Counted from the first letter of the stretch, positions 20,363 through 29,563 are shown. The stretch: 64,000 nucleotides of DNA from Thraustochytrium sp. TN22 (GCA_013306675.1 JABLUY010000149.1:29519-93518); one strand, 5' to 3'. Notes: generated by a model from the letters alone, not told the origin. Program-made: numbers and translations.

Positions 20363-20640
20363 CCAAGCCCGCGTTGCTGCAAGCGCTGTGGTCGGTCGCG
20401 CAGTGCTCCGCTTGCTCATGCTGCCAACCTAGCTCTAGCACAGGCATCCAGCCCGCGTCAACCCGGACGCACCACTGGCAGCGTTTCCACTCGCCGGCCC
20501 TCCAAGGCTCCAAGCCCGCGTTGCTGCAAGCAGCACTGTGGTCGGTCGCACAGTGTCCGCTTGCTCAACTTGCTGGCAACTTTCCTCTAACGTTAGCGGG
20601 GGGACCCAGCCTGCGTCAACCCGGACGCACCACTGCAGCC
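20363..20640. repeat. Second tandem duplication, period about 147 bp
   Basis: CCAAGCCCGCGTTGCTGCAA at 20363 recurs at 20510. It is followed in both copies by GTGGTCGGTCGC, TCCGCTTGCTCA and GTCAACCCGGACGCACCACT in the same order. The two units are adjacent and diverged by indels. Confidence 0.85.
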
Positions 20641-20706
20641 CGGCCAGTGGCAGCCTGGTGAGGGGAGCGGGTGAGCGGAGAAGAGAGACGAGCGCGCTCC
20701 AAGCCC

Positions 20707-20754
20707 GAGTCCGAGTCCGAGTCCGAGCTCGAGTCCGACTCCGAGCTGGAGCTC
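20707..20754. repeat. GAGTCC hexamer array
   Basis: Eight near-perfect GAGTCC-type units (GAGTCC, GAGCTC, GACTCC, GAGCTG variants) run in tandem, about 390 bp upstream of the ABC 5 start. The same hexamer is arrayed upstream of ABC 2 and of the giant gene at 30739. Confidence 0.85.
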
Positions 20755-21143
20755 CGAGTCGGTCAGTTGGACCGAGCCTGACGGCCGTCCGAGTCGGCCG
20801 AGCCCACGCGCTGCCCGGTGCCGCGCTGCACGGTGAATGACGTGACAAGACCGGCGGCGCCAGACGGCTTGGACCGCCGCCCCGGCCCGCCTTAGTTCTT
20901 CGAGTTCTGGGCCCGAGTGGGGTCCTCGCGGCAGTCACTCGGAGGCTGGCCAGCCGGGCCTGCCAGTGCCTGCGCTAAGGCACAGCGCGGTACAGCACCG
21001 GCCGACGCAAAGTAGCTGGCGCGCCGCGCCCGCAAATCCGCCAGCAAATCGTGAAGCGACCACTCGCGGCTGTGCCAGCTTGAGCTGGTCTGCTGTGCCA
21101 AGAAGAGCCTCTCGCTAGGCTAGCCCGGCCCGCAGGAGAGGAG

Positions 21144-24100
21144 ATGATTGAGGCTGCGATCAACGACAGGGAGGGGAATGCGACGCTGAGCAAGGAGACG
21201 CAGCTGCCGAGCGTGGTGGTAGAGCTGCCGAGCTGCGTGCTGACGCCGTTTCAGGGCGAGCCGCGCTGGCCCGTGACCGTGCGCTTCGAGAACGTGCGCT
21301 TCACCACCAAGACGTCCAAGCGAGACACGCAAATTCATACCGTCGCAACGGCGCTGCACGATGTCGTCGCACAGTGTTCGCCCGACAGGTACACGGAGCA
21401 GGTGGTGCTGCATGGGGTCTCCGGCACGCTGCGCGCCGGCACGAGCACGCTGCTCATCGGCGCGCCCGGCAGCGGCAAGTCGAGCCTGCTCAAGCTGCTG
21501 GCCGGCCGCCTTCGGCCGGCCCGAGGCGCCAGTCTGACGGGCGCCGTCACCTTCAACGAGACGCCCCAGAGCGAGCTGCACATGACGCGCGTCGCGTCCT
21601 ACGTGAGCCAGCTCGACGAGCACCTGCCGCTGCAGACCGTGGGCCAGGTCTTCAACTTTGCGCACGCCACGACCGGCAACGCGCAGCAGTTCACGCGCCG
21701 CGGCGCCAAGGCCTGCGCGGACCCGGATGAGGCGCGCCGCGCACTGGAGCCCGCCACTGCCGACCTCCTCGCCACGCTCGGCCTGGACAAGGCCAAGGAC
21801 ACCATCCTGGGCAACGAGATCTTCCGCGGCGTCTCGGGCGGGGAGCGCAAGCGCACCACGCTGGGCGAGATGCTCTTCGGCCGCCATCCGGTGCTCATGC
21901 TCGACGAGATCAGCTCCGGCCTCGACAGCGTCACGACGCTGGACATCGCGCGGCAGCTGGCCGAGTCGGGGCGCCAGATGCAGTCGACGCTGCTGGTCTC
22001 GCTGCTGCAGCCGGGCCCCGAGACCATCGAGTGTTTTGACAATCTCATGCTGCTCAGCGAGGGCCACATCATCTACCATGGCCCAGTGAACGGGGTGGAG
22101 GCGCACTTCGCGGCGCTCGGATACGTGCGCGGCTCCGGTCGCGGCCTCGGTGACTTCCTCGCGGATCTCACCACGCCCAGGCGCTCCCGCTACCTGGTGC
22201 CGGGGCAAGGGCGCCGCCTCACAACCGCCGACCTTGCCGGCAGCGCCAAGCGCCCCAGCGCCCAGGACGACGGCCCTCACGCAGGCTGCGACGACGCCTG
22301 CTCGGGCAAGAGCTCCGCGGGGCTGGCGCCCGTGCCGGAATTCTACGCGCGGCGCGGCGCGCCGCAGGTGCTGGACGTGTGGAGCGATTTCTGCGCCGTA
22401 ATGCGCCAGCAGGTCTCCGTGTGGTGGGGCAAGCGCATCCTGCAGGGCTTCTTGCTGGTGCGATCCACCATCATGGCCACCCTGGTGGGCGGCCTCTTCT
22501 TCGACGCGCCCGTCACGCCGCGGAGCCCGACCGACGTTGGCTGGGCCACGACCCGCTTCCTGGCGATCTTCCTCATGTGCTTCGTTCTCGGCACCACCTC
22601 CTACGAGTGGCTGCCGTTTTGGGTCGAGGAGCGCGCCGTCGTGTACAAGCAGGTCGACGCAGGCTTCATGCGCCCCGCAACCTTCCTCCTCGCCAGCTAC
22701 TGTACGCTCCTGCTCAACATCATTCCCGAAGTGCTCATCTCCACAGGCATCATCTTCGCCATGGTGGGCTTCGTTGACGCCGACGCCCCCGACGCCGGCC
22801 AGGTTTACGTTCTCTTCTTCCTCATCATGCTGGCCGCCAACATCGCCGTCTTCAGCGCTTCCAAGACGTTCACCTTTGCCTTGCCCACGCTTGGCCTCGC
22901 CATGGTCGCCCATGCCTTCGTCCTCGCAGGTGGCTTCGGCTTCTTCTGCGGCGCCGTGGTGCCGGCGGAGACGATCCCGCCCTGGCTCATCTGGATCTTC
23001 TGGATCTCCCCGACAGGCTACGCGGTGCATGGCATGTCCGTCGCCATCTTCGACAGCGACACCTTTGGCGAACGCGGCCAGCTCGCGCTCGAGGCCTTTG
23101 AGATGCGCCCGGAGCGCATGTGGATCTACATTGGCATCGCCTACAACCTCGGCTTCAGCGTCTTGATGCTCCTTCTCCAGTGGCTCTGCCTGAGCTACGT
23201 GCGCTACGGTACCACGAGCGGCCGTCGCGACGGCGGCTGGGAGGAACAGGAGGAGGAGCTCGCCGAAGAGGCCGAGGCCGGCACCAATGGCTCGGCCATC
23301 GACAAGCTCGCCCACAGCATCCCGTGCCCGCGCGTCGACTTTGCCTTTCGCGACATTTGCTACGACGTCAAGGTCAAGGGCAAGTCCAAGCGCCTGCTGC
23401 ACCACGTCACTGGAACGGTGCGCGCCGGCCGCATGTGCGCGATCATCGGCGCCACGGGCGCCGGCAAGACCACGTTGCTGAACCAGCTCGCGCTTCGCCA
23501 GCGTGGCTCCGGCACGCGCACGGGCGACATCCTGCTCAACGGCGAGACGCTCTCCAGCCAGCGCACCTACCGCCGTCTGCTCAGCTTCTGCGAGCAGGAG
23601 GACCTGCACTGCTCCTACCTGACGGTGCGCGAGGCTGTGCTCTTCTCGGCGCGCCTGCGCCTGCCCCGCGACCAGAGCCCGGACGCCGTCGAGGCCTTCA
23701 CAGACGCCGTGCTCGAGGTCCTGGCGCTCAAGGACATCGCCAACCACCGCATCGGCGTCCGCGGCCGCAGCGGCCTCTCCGTGGGCCAGTTCAAGCGCCT
23801 CACCGTCGCGGTCGAGCTCGCCGCCAACCCGGCCATTCTCTTTTTGGACGAGCCGACCTCCGGCCTCGATGCCACGGCCGCCGAGGTCACCATGCGCGCC
23901 GTCAAGCGCGTCTGCAGCGCCGGCCGCACCGTGCTGTGCACCATCCACCAGCCGAGCGCCGAGGTCTTTGCACTCTTTGACGACATTTTGCTCATGCAAA
24001 AGGGCGGCCGCGTCGCGTACCATGGGCCCGTGGCGGATATGCTGCCGTTCTTTGCGCAGTACGCGGACGCCACGACGCCGCCGCCGCCCGAGGGCATCTA

Positions 24101-25211
24101 CGCCAACGTGAGCGTCTACGCGCTGGAGCTGCTGCAGCGCGCCGAGGAGCCCGCCAGGACCAGCGAAGGCGACGAGGGGTCCTGGGCCGCGCGCTTCGCC
24201 AGCTCGCCGGAGCGCCAGCGCATCGACGCGCAGATCGCGGCGGATGCTGCAGGCCAGCGCCCGGAGCTCAGGGCCGCGCCCTCGGCGACCGCGCTCGCGG
24301 CGCTGCTCGCGGTCTGCGCGCGCTGGTTCAAGGCGCTTTGGCGCGCGCCAGACATCTCGCTCCTGCGCACCTTGCTCGTCATGAGCTCCATGCTTCTCTT
24401 TGCCCTCACGCTCGCCGGCACCGACAGCCTCGACTCCGTCGCCGAGGTGCAGTCCTACTGTGGCGTGGTCGCCTTCGCCGTCATTATGGCCGGCTACCTT
24501 GTCAGCCTCTTCAGCATGGACCTCGGATTCCGCACCAAGCGCGTCTTTCTGCGCGAGCGCTCCGTGCGGCAGTACTCCACGCTCTCGTTCGTGGTCGGCT
24601 CCGCGGTCGCAGAGCTGCCCTACCTCGTGCTCGACGCTTTCCTCGCCGCCTTGCTCTTCTACTTCACCGTCGGCCTGCGCACCGACGCCGAGGGCTACCT
24701 GGCGCTCGTCCTCGCCCTTTTCTGCTTCCTCGCCGCCTGCATCTCGCTCGGACACCTCCTCGTGGCCGCCTTGCCCAACATCACCGTCGCGCTCACGGCG
24801 CAGATCGGTGTCATTGCGATGTTCGCGCTCTTTGGCGGCTTTCTCAACAGCCCGGACAACACGCCCGATGCCCTCTCCTGGGTCTTTGAAGCCATTCCCT
24901 TCCATTACGCCCTACGCTCCGCTTTTCGCTCGCAGCTCTACTGCAACTGCGTCTCAGACCTCCGCACGCCCACCTGCAACGGCGGCCTTCGCTGCGACGA
25001 CGTCTGTGATCTCTCCCTGCCCGGCTGCAACGTCGTGCCCATTCCGGTCGAAGGCGGTATTGTCCTCACCACCGTCTGGGGCTACATGCAGACCAACTTC
25101 GCCGTGCCCGATCGCGACTACCACATTGACGCCCTTCTCATGCTCCTCTTTGCACTCGGCAACAAGATCTGCGAGTTCGCCCTCCTTCAGCTTCAGACCC
25201 GAACGCCATGA
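21144..25211 (+). CDS. Full-size ABCG/PDR-type ABC transporter, copy 5 of 5
   Basis: This protein has 1,355 residues and the shortest leader of the array. Walker A of NBD1 (GAPGSGKSS) is at 106-114 and that of NBD2 starts at 769. The signatures are VSGGERKR and LSVGQFKR. Walker B of NBD1 is followed by SSGLDS rather than STGLDS. A unique Asp/Cys-containing insert (HAGCDDACSGKSS) lies in the linker before TMD1. The six-Cys loop is kept but begins YCNC instead of YCDC or WCDC. In TMD2 one conserved segment reads LGFRTKRVFLRERS where the other copies have LMFRTKGVFLRERS. It is the last copy of the array; after an 843-bp spacer the gene content changes completely. The family is certain; the substrate is unknown. 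Confidence 0.93.
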   Translation: MIEAAINDREGNATLSKETQLPSVVVELPSCVLTPFQGEPRWPVTVRFENVRFTTKTSKRDTQIHTVATALHDVVAQCSPDRYTEQVVLHGVSGTLRAGTSTLLIGAPGSGKSSLLKLLAGRLRPARGASLTGAVTFNETPQSELHMTRVASYVSQLDEHLPLQTVGQVFNFAHATTGNAQQFTRRGAKACADPDEARRALEPATADLLATLGLDKAKDTILGNEIFRGVSGGERKRTTLGEMLFGRHPVLMLDEISSGLDSVTTLDIARQLAESGRQMQSTLLVSLLQPGPETIECFDNLMLLSEGHIIYHGPVNGVEAHFAALGYVRGSGRGLGDFLADLTTPRRSRYLVPGQGRRLTTADLAGSAKRPSAQDDGPHAGCDDACSGKSSAGLAPVPEFYARRGAPQVLDVWSDFCAVMRQQVSVWWGKRILQGFLLVRSTIMATLVGGLFFDAPVTPRSPTDVGWATTRFLAIFLMCFVLGTTSYEWLPFWVEERAVVYKQVDAGFMRPATFLLASYCTLLLNIIPEVLISTGIIFAMVGFVDADAPDAGQVYVLFFLIMLAANIAVFSASKTFTFALPTLGLAMVAHAFVLAGGFGFFCGAVVPAETIPPWLIWIFWISPTGYAVHGMSVAIFDSDTFGERGQLALEAFEMRPERMWIYIGIAYNLGFSVLMLLLQWLCLSYVRYGTTSGRRDGGWEEQEEELAEEAEAGTNGSAIDKLAHSIPCPRVDFAFRDICYDVKVKGKSKRLLHHVTGTVRAGRMCAIIGATGAGKTTLLNQLALRQRGSGTRTGDILLNGETLSSQRTYRRLLSFCEQEDLHCSYLTVREAVLFSARLRLPRDQSPDAVEAFTDAVLEVLALKDIANHRIGVRGRSGLSVGQFKRLTVAVELAANPAILFLDEPTSGLDATAAEVTMRAVKRVCSAGRTVLCTIHQPSAEVFALFDDILLMQKGGRVAYHGPVADMLPFFAQYADATTPPPPEGIYANVSVYALELLQRAEEPARTSEGDEGSWAARFASSPERQRIDAQIAADAAGQRPELRAAPSATALAALLAVCARWFKALWRAPDISLLRTLLVMSSMLLFALTLAGTDSLDSVAEVQSYCGVVAFAVIMAGYLVSLFSMDLGFRTKRVFLRERSVRQYSTLSFVVGSAVAELPYLVLDAFLAALLFYFTVGLRTDAEGYLALVLALFCFLAACISLGHLLVAALPNITVALTAQIGVIAMFALFGGFLNSPDNTPDALSWVFEAIPFHYALRSAFRSQLYCNCVSDLRTPTCNGGLRCDDVCDLSLPGCNVVPIPVEGGIVLTTVWGYMQTNFAVPDRDYHIDALLMLLFALGNKICEFALLQLQTRTP

Positions 25212-26054
25212 AAAGATGTTTCCAAGTTGCGGCCGTCAACAAGCTGCTCAAGCTCTTACGCTCAAGCTCTTTCTGGGTGTCCTTGATGCCATTCAATGGT
25301 GATGTTGGGCGGGCACCATGGTAGTAGGGTACCTGGTAGCCCCAAGAAGACGCCCCCACGCCGTGAGCGTGCTGACCTTGCATCTCAGATGCCTCACCCG
25401 TCTTCAAGAGACCATCACAACTTGTACCTCACAAGCATCCCAGGCCAGTACACGACGCGCAGCTTCCGCACGTCCTGCATCCTTTCGCACAAGCCCAAGC
25501 TCGCGCCGTCGTCCACATCAGAGCACCAGTCCAGTCCGCAGCTCGAGCTCGCGCGCCGCCCGCGAGCTCCCTCGCGTGCCCGCTGCCTCCGTGCCCGCCC
25601 GCGCGCGAGGCCCGGCCCTCCGCGCCCGCCTCGCCTCGCCTCGCCTCGCCTCGCCTCGTCCCACCACGTGCTGGCCCAGCGCCGCCCGCATCGCCATCAC
25701 CATCGCCGCCGGCGCGCCCGGCGCGCGCGGGCCGCGGCCGGGCGGGCGGCGGCCGCCCGCCCGCTCCCGCGCGCGCCCGCGCGCGCGCGCTCCCGGTCTG
25801 GCGCGGCGCGGCGCGGCTGCGTGACGAGCCGCCATGGCGCGGGTTCGCAGGCTTCGCTCCCTTCTTCGTCGGAGAAGGAGAAGGAGGACGAGGAGCGCGC
25901 GGCAGACCCAGAACGCGCAGGCGAGCGCGGCGCGGCGCGGCGCGGCGCCGAGCAGGGCAGAGCAGAGCAGCGGACGCACGCACGCCTCCCCGCGGCAGGC
26001 CCCGCCCCGGTCCCCACGAGCGCAGCCGGCGGCGCGGCGCGCGCGCGCGCGAGC
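25212..26054. other. Spacer downstream of the ABC array; upstream region of the MINDY-3-like gene
   Basis: An open frame runs through part of this region into the next gene, but it encodes only Arg/Ala/Pro/Ser-rich low-complexity sequence and I treat it as noncoding. It contains (GCCTC)6 at 25628-25657, CACCATGGTAGTAGGGTACC-type dyads around 25306-25330 and several GCGCGC runs just before the start codon. Confidence 0.5.
25628..25657. repeat. (GCCTC)6 pentanucleotide microsatellite
   Basis: Six exact GCCTC units lie about 400 bp upstream of the MINDY-3-like start codon. This is a third pentanucleotide family, besides GCTCT and CAGTG, within 20 kb. Confidence 0.9.
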
Positions 26055-27455
26055 ATGACGAGCACGAACGTGGACCTGGCGCCGCTGCGCGCGCTGGGCT
26101 TCCCCGAGGACACGCTCAGCTCGACGGACCTGGAGCGGTGGGTGAACGAGAGCTTCCGGTTCACGGGAGACCCGGTGTACGTGCTGGAGCAGAGGCTGGG
26201 CGGACCGTGCGGCGTGCTGGCGGCCGTGCAGGGCCAGCTGATCGCGCACCTCGTCTTCGACGGGGATGAGGCGAGCGGCAGCGGCGGGGATGCGGCGCTG
26301 CGCAGCGCCACGGCGGACCAGGCCTCGCAGGCGCTGGCCGAGGGCATGGCGGCCATCCTGTGGCAGGCGCGGCGCGACGAGGACTACCCCGTCTTCGTGT
26401 GCTCCGGCAGCGTGCAGGACGACGCCGTGACGGCGCGCGAGTGCGCGACGCTGGAGCAGACGCGGGCCGAGCTCGGCAGCAACCTGGAGGACGGCTACCA
26501 GGCGGCCGGCGGCATCATGCTCTTCATGTACAGCCTCATCCTCACGCGCACGCCGGAGCAGATCCGCGACGACATGGACGACCCGACGCTCGGGCTCACG
26601 GGCCAGTTCGGCCACTGCACGCAGGAGCTCATGAACCTGCTGCTGATCGGCGTGGCCGCCAGCCAGGTGCACGACGGCACGGTGGACATGGGCGGCATGG
26701 TGCTGCACGGCGTGCCTGCGCGGCCCACCATCGGCTACCTGACGCACCTCGAGGCGCTGCGCTACTGCGAGGTGGGGTCCTACCTGAAGAAGCCTTTTCT
26801 CCCCGTGTGGGTCGTGGGGAGCGACTCTCACTACACCGTGCTCTACGGCACGGACCCGACCATTAACCAGGAGTCGCCGCGCCAAGCGGCGCTCGCGCGC
26901 GCGCAGCGCGCCTTCAAGGAGCAGGATCGCGAGGAGAACGGCTTCGTGTCCATTGCGCACATCGGCGACGTCATGCGCAGCCTCGACCTCGACCTCTCCG
27001 AGAAGCAGCTCACCAACTTCGTGAGCGAGCTCGAGGTACCCGGCGCTTCGCTCGTGCTCTGGCAGGACTTTTGGAAGAAGATCAAGCCCATCCTCGTGCC
27101 GCCGAGCGAGTGGCCTTGCCCCTCCTGTACCTACATCAACACCCCGGACGTCGATTACTGCGCCGTGTGCTCGTCGCAGCGCAAGGACGACATGGTCGAC
27201 GATGACGGCCGAGAGGACGACAACGACGACCCTCGCACGCTCGACCTTGTGCATATCAACGGGCTCGTCTCCACGCGCCAGGGCCAGCGCGTCGGGCCTG
27301 TCATCACCGACTTCAAGCTCACCATCCTCTCCAAGGACCTGCGCGCGCCGTCCACGCACGGCCTCGGCAACCCGATCGAGGAGACGCTGCACACGCGCTG
27401 GCCGGGCTCCGTTTTTCTCTGGCCCAACGACGAGCCGGCGAGCATCAGCGGCTGA
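26055..27455 (+). CDS. MINDY-3-like Lys48-ubiquitin deubiquitinase with RanBP2-type zinc finger
   Basis: This 466-residue protein resembles MINDY-3 (FAM188A/CARP), a cysteine protease that trims Lys48-linked ubiquitin chains. The catalytic Cys52 lies in LGGPCGVLAAVQ. Gln46, six residues before it, has the spacing of the oxyanion Gln in MINDY enzymes, and His259 is in VVGSDSHYTVLYG. A degenerate EF-hand-like segment follows (about 285-325, FKEQDREENGFVS), as in MINDY-3. The C-terminal end (TLHTRWPGSVFLWP) also matches the pattern of that family. Unusually, a four-Cys RanBP2-type zinc finger (CPSC...CAVC, about 353-372) is inserted between the EF-hand segment and the C-terminal end. Such fingers often bind ubiquitin, so it may help to recruit chains; this is inference. 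The frame is open further upstream, but that part is low complexity, so this Met is preferred. Confidence 0.85.
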   Translation: MTSTNVDLAPLRALGFPEDTLSSTDLERWVNESFRFTGDPVYVLEQRLGGPCGVLAAVQGQLIAHLVFDGDEASGSGGDAALRSATADQASQALAEGMAAILWQARRDEDYPVFVCSGSVQDDAVTARECATLEQTRAELGSNLEDGYQAAGGIMLFMYSLILTRTPEQIRDDMDDPTLGLTGQFGHCTQELMNLLLIGVAASQVHDGTVDMGGMVLHGVPARPTIGYLTHLEALRYCEVGSYLKKPFLPVWVVGSDSHYTVLYGTDPTINQESPRQAALARAQRAFKEQDREENGFVSIAHIGDVMRSLDLDLSEKQLTNFVSELEVPGASLVLWQDFWKKIKPILVPPSEWPCPSCTYINTPDVDYCAVCSSQRKDDMVDDDGREDDNDDPRTLDLVHINGLVSTRQGQRVGPVITDFKLTILSKDLRAPSTHGLGNPIEETLHTRWPGSVFLWPNDEPASISG

Positions 27456-27867
27456 GCTGCGAGCGCACGGACGGCCCCTATTGACACCGCCTTGCCTTTT
27501 TTTCCAAACCTGCCTGCGTTCCTTTTCTGCCTGTGTGTGTGTGTGCCTGCCCACTTGCCTCCCCTGTCTGCCTGCTGCCCCCCCCACCCAACTCCAAATC
27601 ACCATGATGTGCTCATGGATTGATCCATATCTCTCCCCTTTTATGCCTGTGCATCAGGAATTCTTCACAAATTATTCGATTCTGTACGGTATTCGCACAA
27701 CACACGTTGTGCGCATGCATTGCGTGCGTGTGTCTGACTACTTGCTCTACGTCGCTTGGCTGCGTGGCCTAGCAAAGGAGAATCCTTTCCCGCGTCGCAT
27801 CCGGGGGTCGGCGCGCACCTCGTTCAGGTCGTCTCACGTGCTTCGGCGGCTCCATCTAGCTAGCTAG
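27456..27867. other. Convergent 3' region between the deubiquitinase and the PLP enzyme
   Basis: The two flanking genes converge here. The stretch is markedly less GC-rich than its surroundings, with T/C-rich and (TG)n tracts (27535-27545) and a run of C (27580s), as expected for 3' UTR and polyadenylation sequence. It includes a hairpin at 27695-27712. A (TAGC)n run at 27858-27871 touches the stop codon of the minus-strand gene. No gene is seen. Confidence 0.6.
27695..27712. terminator. Small hairpin between convergent genes
   Basis: GCACAAC (27695-27701) pairs with GTTGTGC (27706-27712) around an ACAC loop. It lies in the AT-richer region between two convergent 3' ends. A role in transcript 3' end formation is only a guess. 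Confidence 0.35.
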
Positions 27868-29145
27868 CTAGAGGCGGTCGAGAGCCTTGGCAAGCGCCGC
27901 AATGAGGTCGTCCGGGTCCTCCAGGCCAATGGAAAGGCGCACCAGGCCGTCCGTGAGACCGACCGAGAGACGCTCCTCGCGCGCCACGTTGCCGTGGGTC
28001 ATGGACGCGGCGTGCGTCAGGTTGGACTCGCAGCTGCCGAGGTTCTCACACAAGCTCCACGGGCGCTGCACCGTGTCCATGAGCTTCTTGCCCGCGTCGA
28101 AGCCGCCTTCGAGCTCGCACCAGAGCATGGAGCCGTGCACGCCATTGCGGTGCTGGCGATCCGCCAGCTCCTTCTGCGGGTGCGAGGCCAGACCCGGGTA
28201 CCGCACGACGCCCACCTTGGGGTGGCCCTCCAAGAAGGCGGCCACCTTGGCGGCCGTGGCGCTCTGCCGCAGCACGCGCACCTCCATGGTCTTGATGGTC
28301 TGCAGCACGTAGAACGCCGTCTGCGGCGCCATGATGTTGCCGTGCATGTTCTGCATGAAGTGGATGCGCTCGTCCAGCTCCTTCGTGGCCGAGACGACCG
28401 CGCCGCCCACCGTCATGTTGTGGCCATCGTAGAACTTGGTCAGCGAGAGCACCACCAGGTCGCAGCCCAGCTCCATGGGGCGCATGATGATGGGCGTCGC
28501 GAACGTCGAGTCGCACGCGTGCAGCACGCCGCGCGCCTTGCAGATCTTGCTCACCGCCTCCAGGTCCGTCAGCGTCATGAGCGGGTTCGACGGCGTCTCC
28601 GAGAACACCAGCTTCGTGTTGTCCTGGATCGCCGCCTCCACCTTGGCCGGGTCGCGGAAGTCCACGTACGAGAAGCTGATGCCCAGGTCCTGGAACATCT
28701 TGCGCGTCACGCGGTTCGTGCCGCCGTAGCTCACGTTCGTCAGCACGCAGTGGTCGCCCTGCTTGAGGAACCCCGTCATCACCGACACCGTCGCGGCCAT
28801 GCCGGTCGAGAAGCACGCGGCGCCCGCGCCCTTCTCCAGGAACGCCACCTTGTGCTCCAGCGCGCGCACCGTCGGGTTCCCCGTCCGCGAGTACGAGTAG
28901 CCCTTGGCCAGGTACTCGTCCACGCTGTTCTGCACGAACGTCGTGCTCTGGAAGATGGGCGTCAGGATCGCGCCCGTCGCCTCGTCCGGGACCACCGTGC
29001 CGTGCACCACGTCCGTCGACAGCCCATACTCCTTGTCATCCCACGTCCCGGCGCCGCCCTCCGCGTCCACGTTCGGCCGCTGCATCCTATCCTGCAGGCT
29101 AGCTATCCGGCCCTGGCTCCCGCGCCGATCGATGATAGCAGGCAC
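27868..29145 (-). CDS. Cys/Met-metabolism PLP-dependent enzyme (cystathionine gamma-synthase / gamma-lyase family)
   Basis: This 425-residue fold-type I PLP enzyme belongs to the transsulfuration family, which interconverts homocysteine, cystathionine, cysteine and methionine. The Schiff-base lysine is Lys237 in LSLTKFYDGHNMTVGG. The cofactor Asp212 is in ACDSTFATP, the phosphate-contacting YSRTGNPT motif is at about 85-92, and FSTGMAA at 112-118 forms the Gly-rich cofactor loop. Substrate-binding SETPSNP is at 182-188. The C-terminal part ends in the family pattern RLSIGLEDPDDLI. Length agrees with the family norm of about 380-430. The motifs do not decide between synthase, gamma-lyase, beta-lyase and methionine gamma-lyase. 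A second possible start is Met21 (29085); in that case an AGCTAGCCTGCAGG sequence would lie just upstream in the leader. The gene is divergent from the NAA38-like gene and convergent with the deubiquitinase. Confidence 0.88.
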   Translation of the reverse strand: MPAIIDRRGSQGRIASLQDRMQRPNVDAEGGAGTWDDKEYGLSTDVVHGTVVPDEATGAILTPIFQSTTFVQNSVDEYLAKGYSYSRTGNPTVRALEHKVAFLEKGAGAACFSTGMAATVSVMTGFLKQGDHCVLTNVSYGGTNRVTRKMFQDLGISFSYVDFRDPAKVEAAIQDNTKLVFSETPSNPLMTLTDLEAVSKICKARGVLHACDSTFATPIIMRPMELGCDLVVLSLTKFYDGHNMTVGGAVVSATKELDERIHFMQNMHGNIMAPQTAFYVLQTIKTMEVRVLRQSATAAKVAAFLEGHPKVGVVRYPGLASHPQKELADRQHRNGVHGSMLWCELEGGFDAGKKLMDTVQRPWSLCENLGSCESNLTHAASMTHGNVAREERLSVGLTDGLVRLSIGLEDPDDLIAALAKALDRL

Positions 29146-29514
29146 GTGATCGGTACGGTGCCGCCCGCGGCCCGCCGCGCCGCCTCGGACCGAGCGAGCG
29201 CGCCGCGCCCTGGAGCGAGCGACCCGGCGGCCGGGGGACGGGCGACCGGGCTCCGCGCCGTGCGCCGCCGCCGCAGCGAGCTCCGCTCCGGCGCGCGTCC
29301 CTGGGCGACCGCGATGGACTTGGCGCTTTGCTCAGGCTCTGCCCCGCCAAGGAGGCGACCCGCCGGCCGCCGCGTCGTCATTGATGCTGACCGCCGCCGC
29401 CGGCTCGACTCGGCGTCGAGTTTGAATTCGAATTCGAATTGAATCGAATCAAATCAAATCGCTGGCCGCGAGCGCGCAGGCGAGCGGGCCCGCGCGCGCG
29501 GAAGCCAAGGCTCG

Positions 29515-29546
<32 letters not shown>

Positions 29547-29563
29547 CCAGGCAGGCAGGCGGG
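29146..29563. promoter_or_regulatory. Divergent promoter region with AT-rich island and (GGCA)n array
   Basis: This 418-bp region separates two divergent genes. An AT-rich island at 29421-29460 has GAATTC repeated in tandem, then GAATC and AAATC words, and stands out in DNA of about 70% GC. A GGCA array at 29515-29560 ends three bases before the ATG of the LSm gene, so it would be in its 5' UTR. The promoter assignment is inferred from geometry and composition. Confidence 0.55.

Larger units (their letters stand above)
19797..21143. other. 1.35 kb spacer between ABC 4 and ABC 5 made largely of local duplications
   Basis: No gene is recognised. Two different tandem duplications (units of about 132 and 147 bp) and a GAGTCC hexamer array fill most of the first 950 bp, and further GC-rich single-copy sequence follows. 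GAACTTCAAG starts five bases after the ABC 4 stop codon. A GCTAGGCTAGC sequence at about 21112-21122 lies just upstream of the ABC 5 start. Confidence 0.6.

Noticed and set aside
25296-26054. N-terminal extension of the MINDY-3-like protein
   Set aside because: The frame is open but encodes Arg/Ala/Pro-rich sequence with microsatellites, and the conserved domain starts soon after the Met at 26055.
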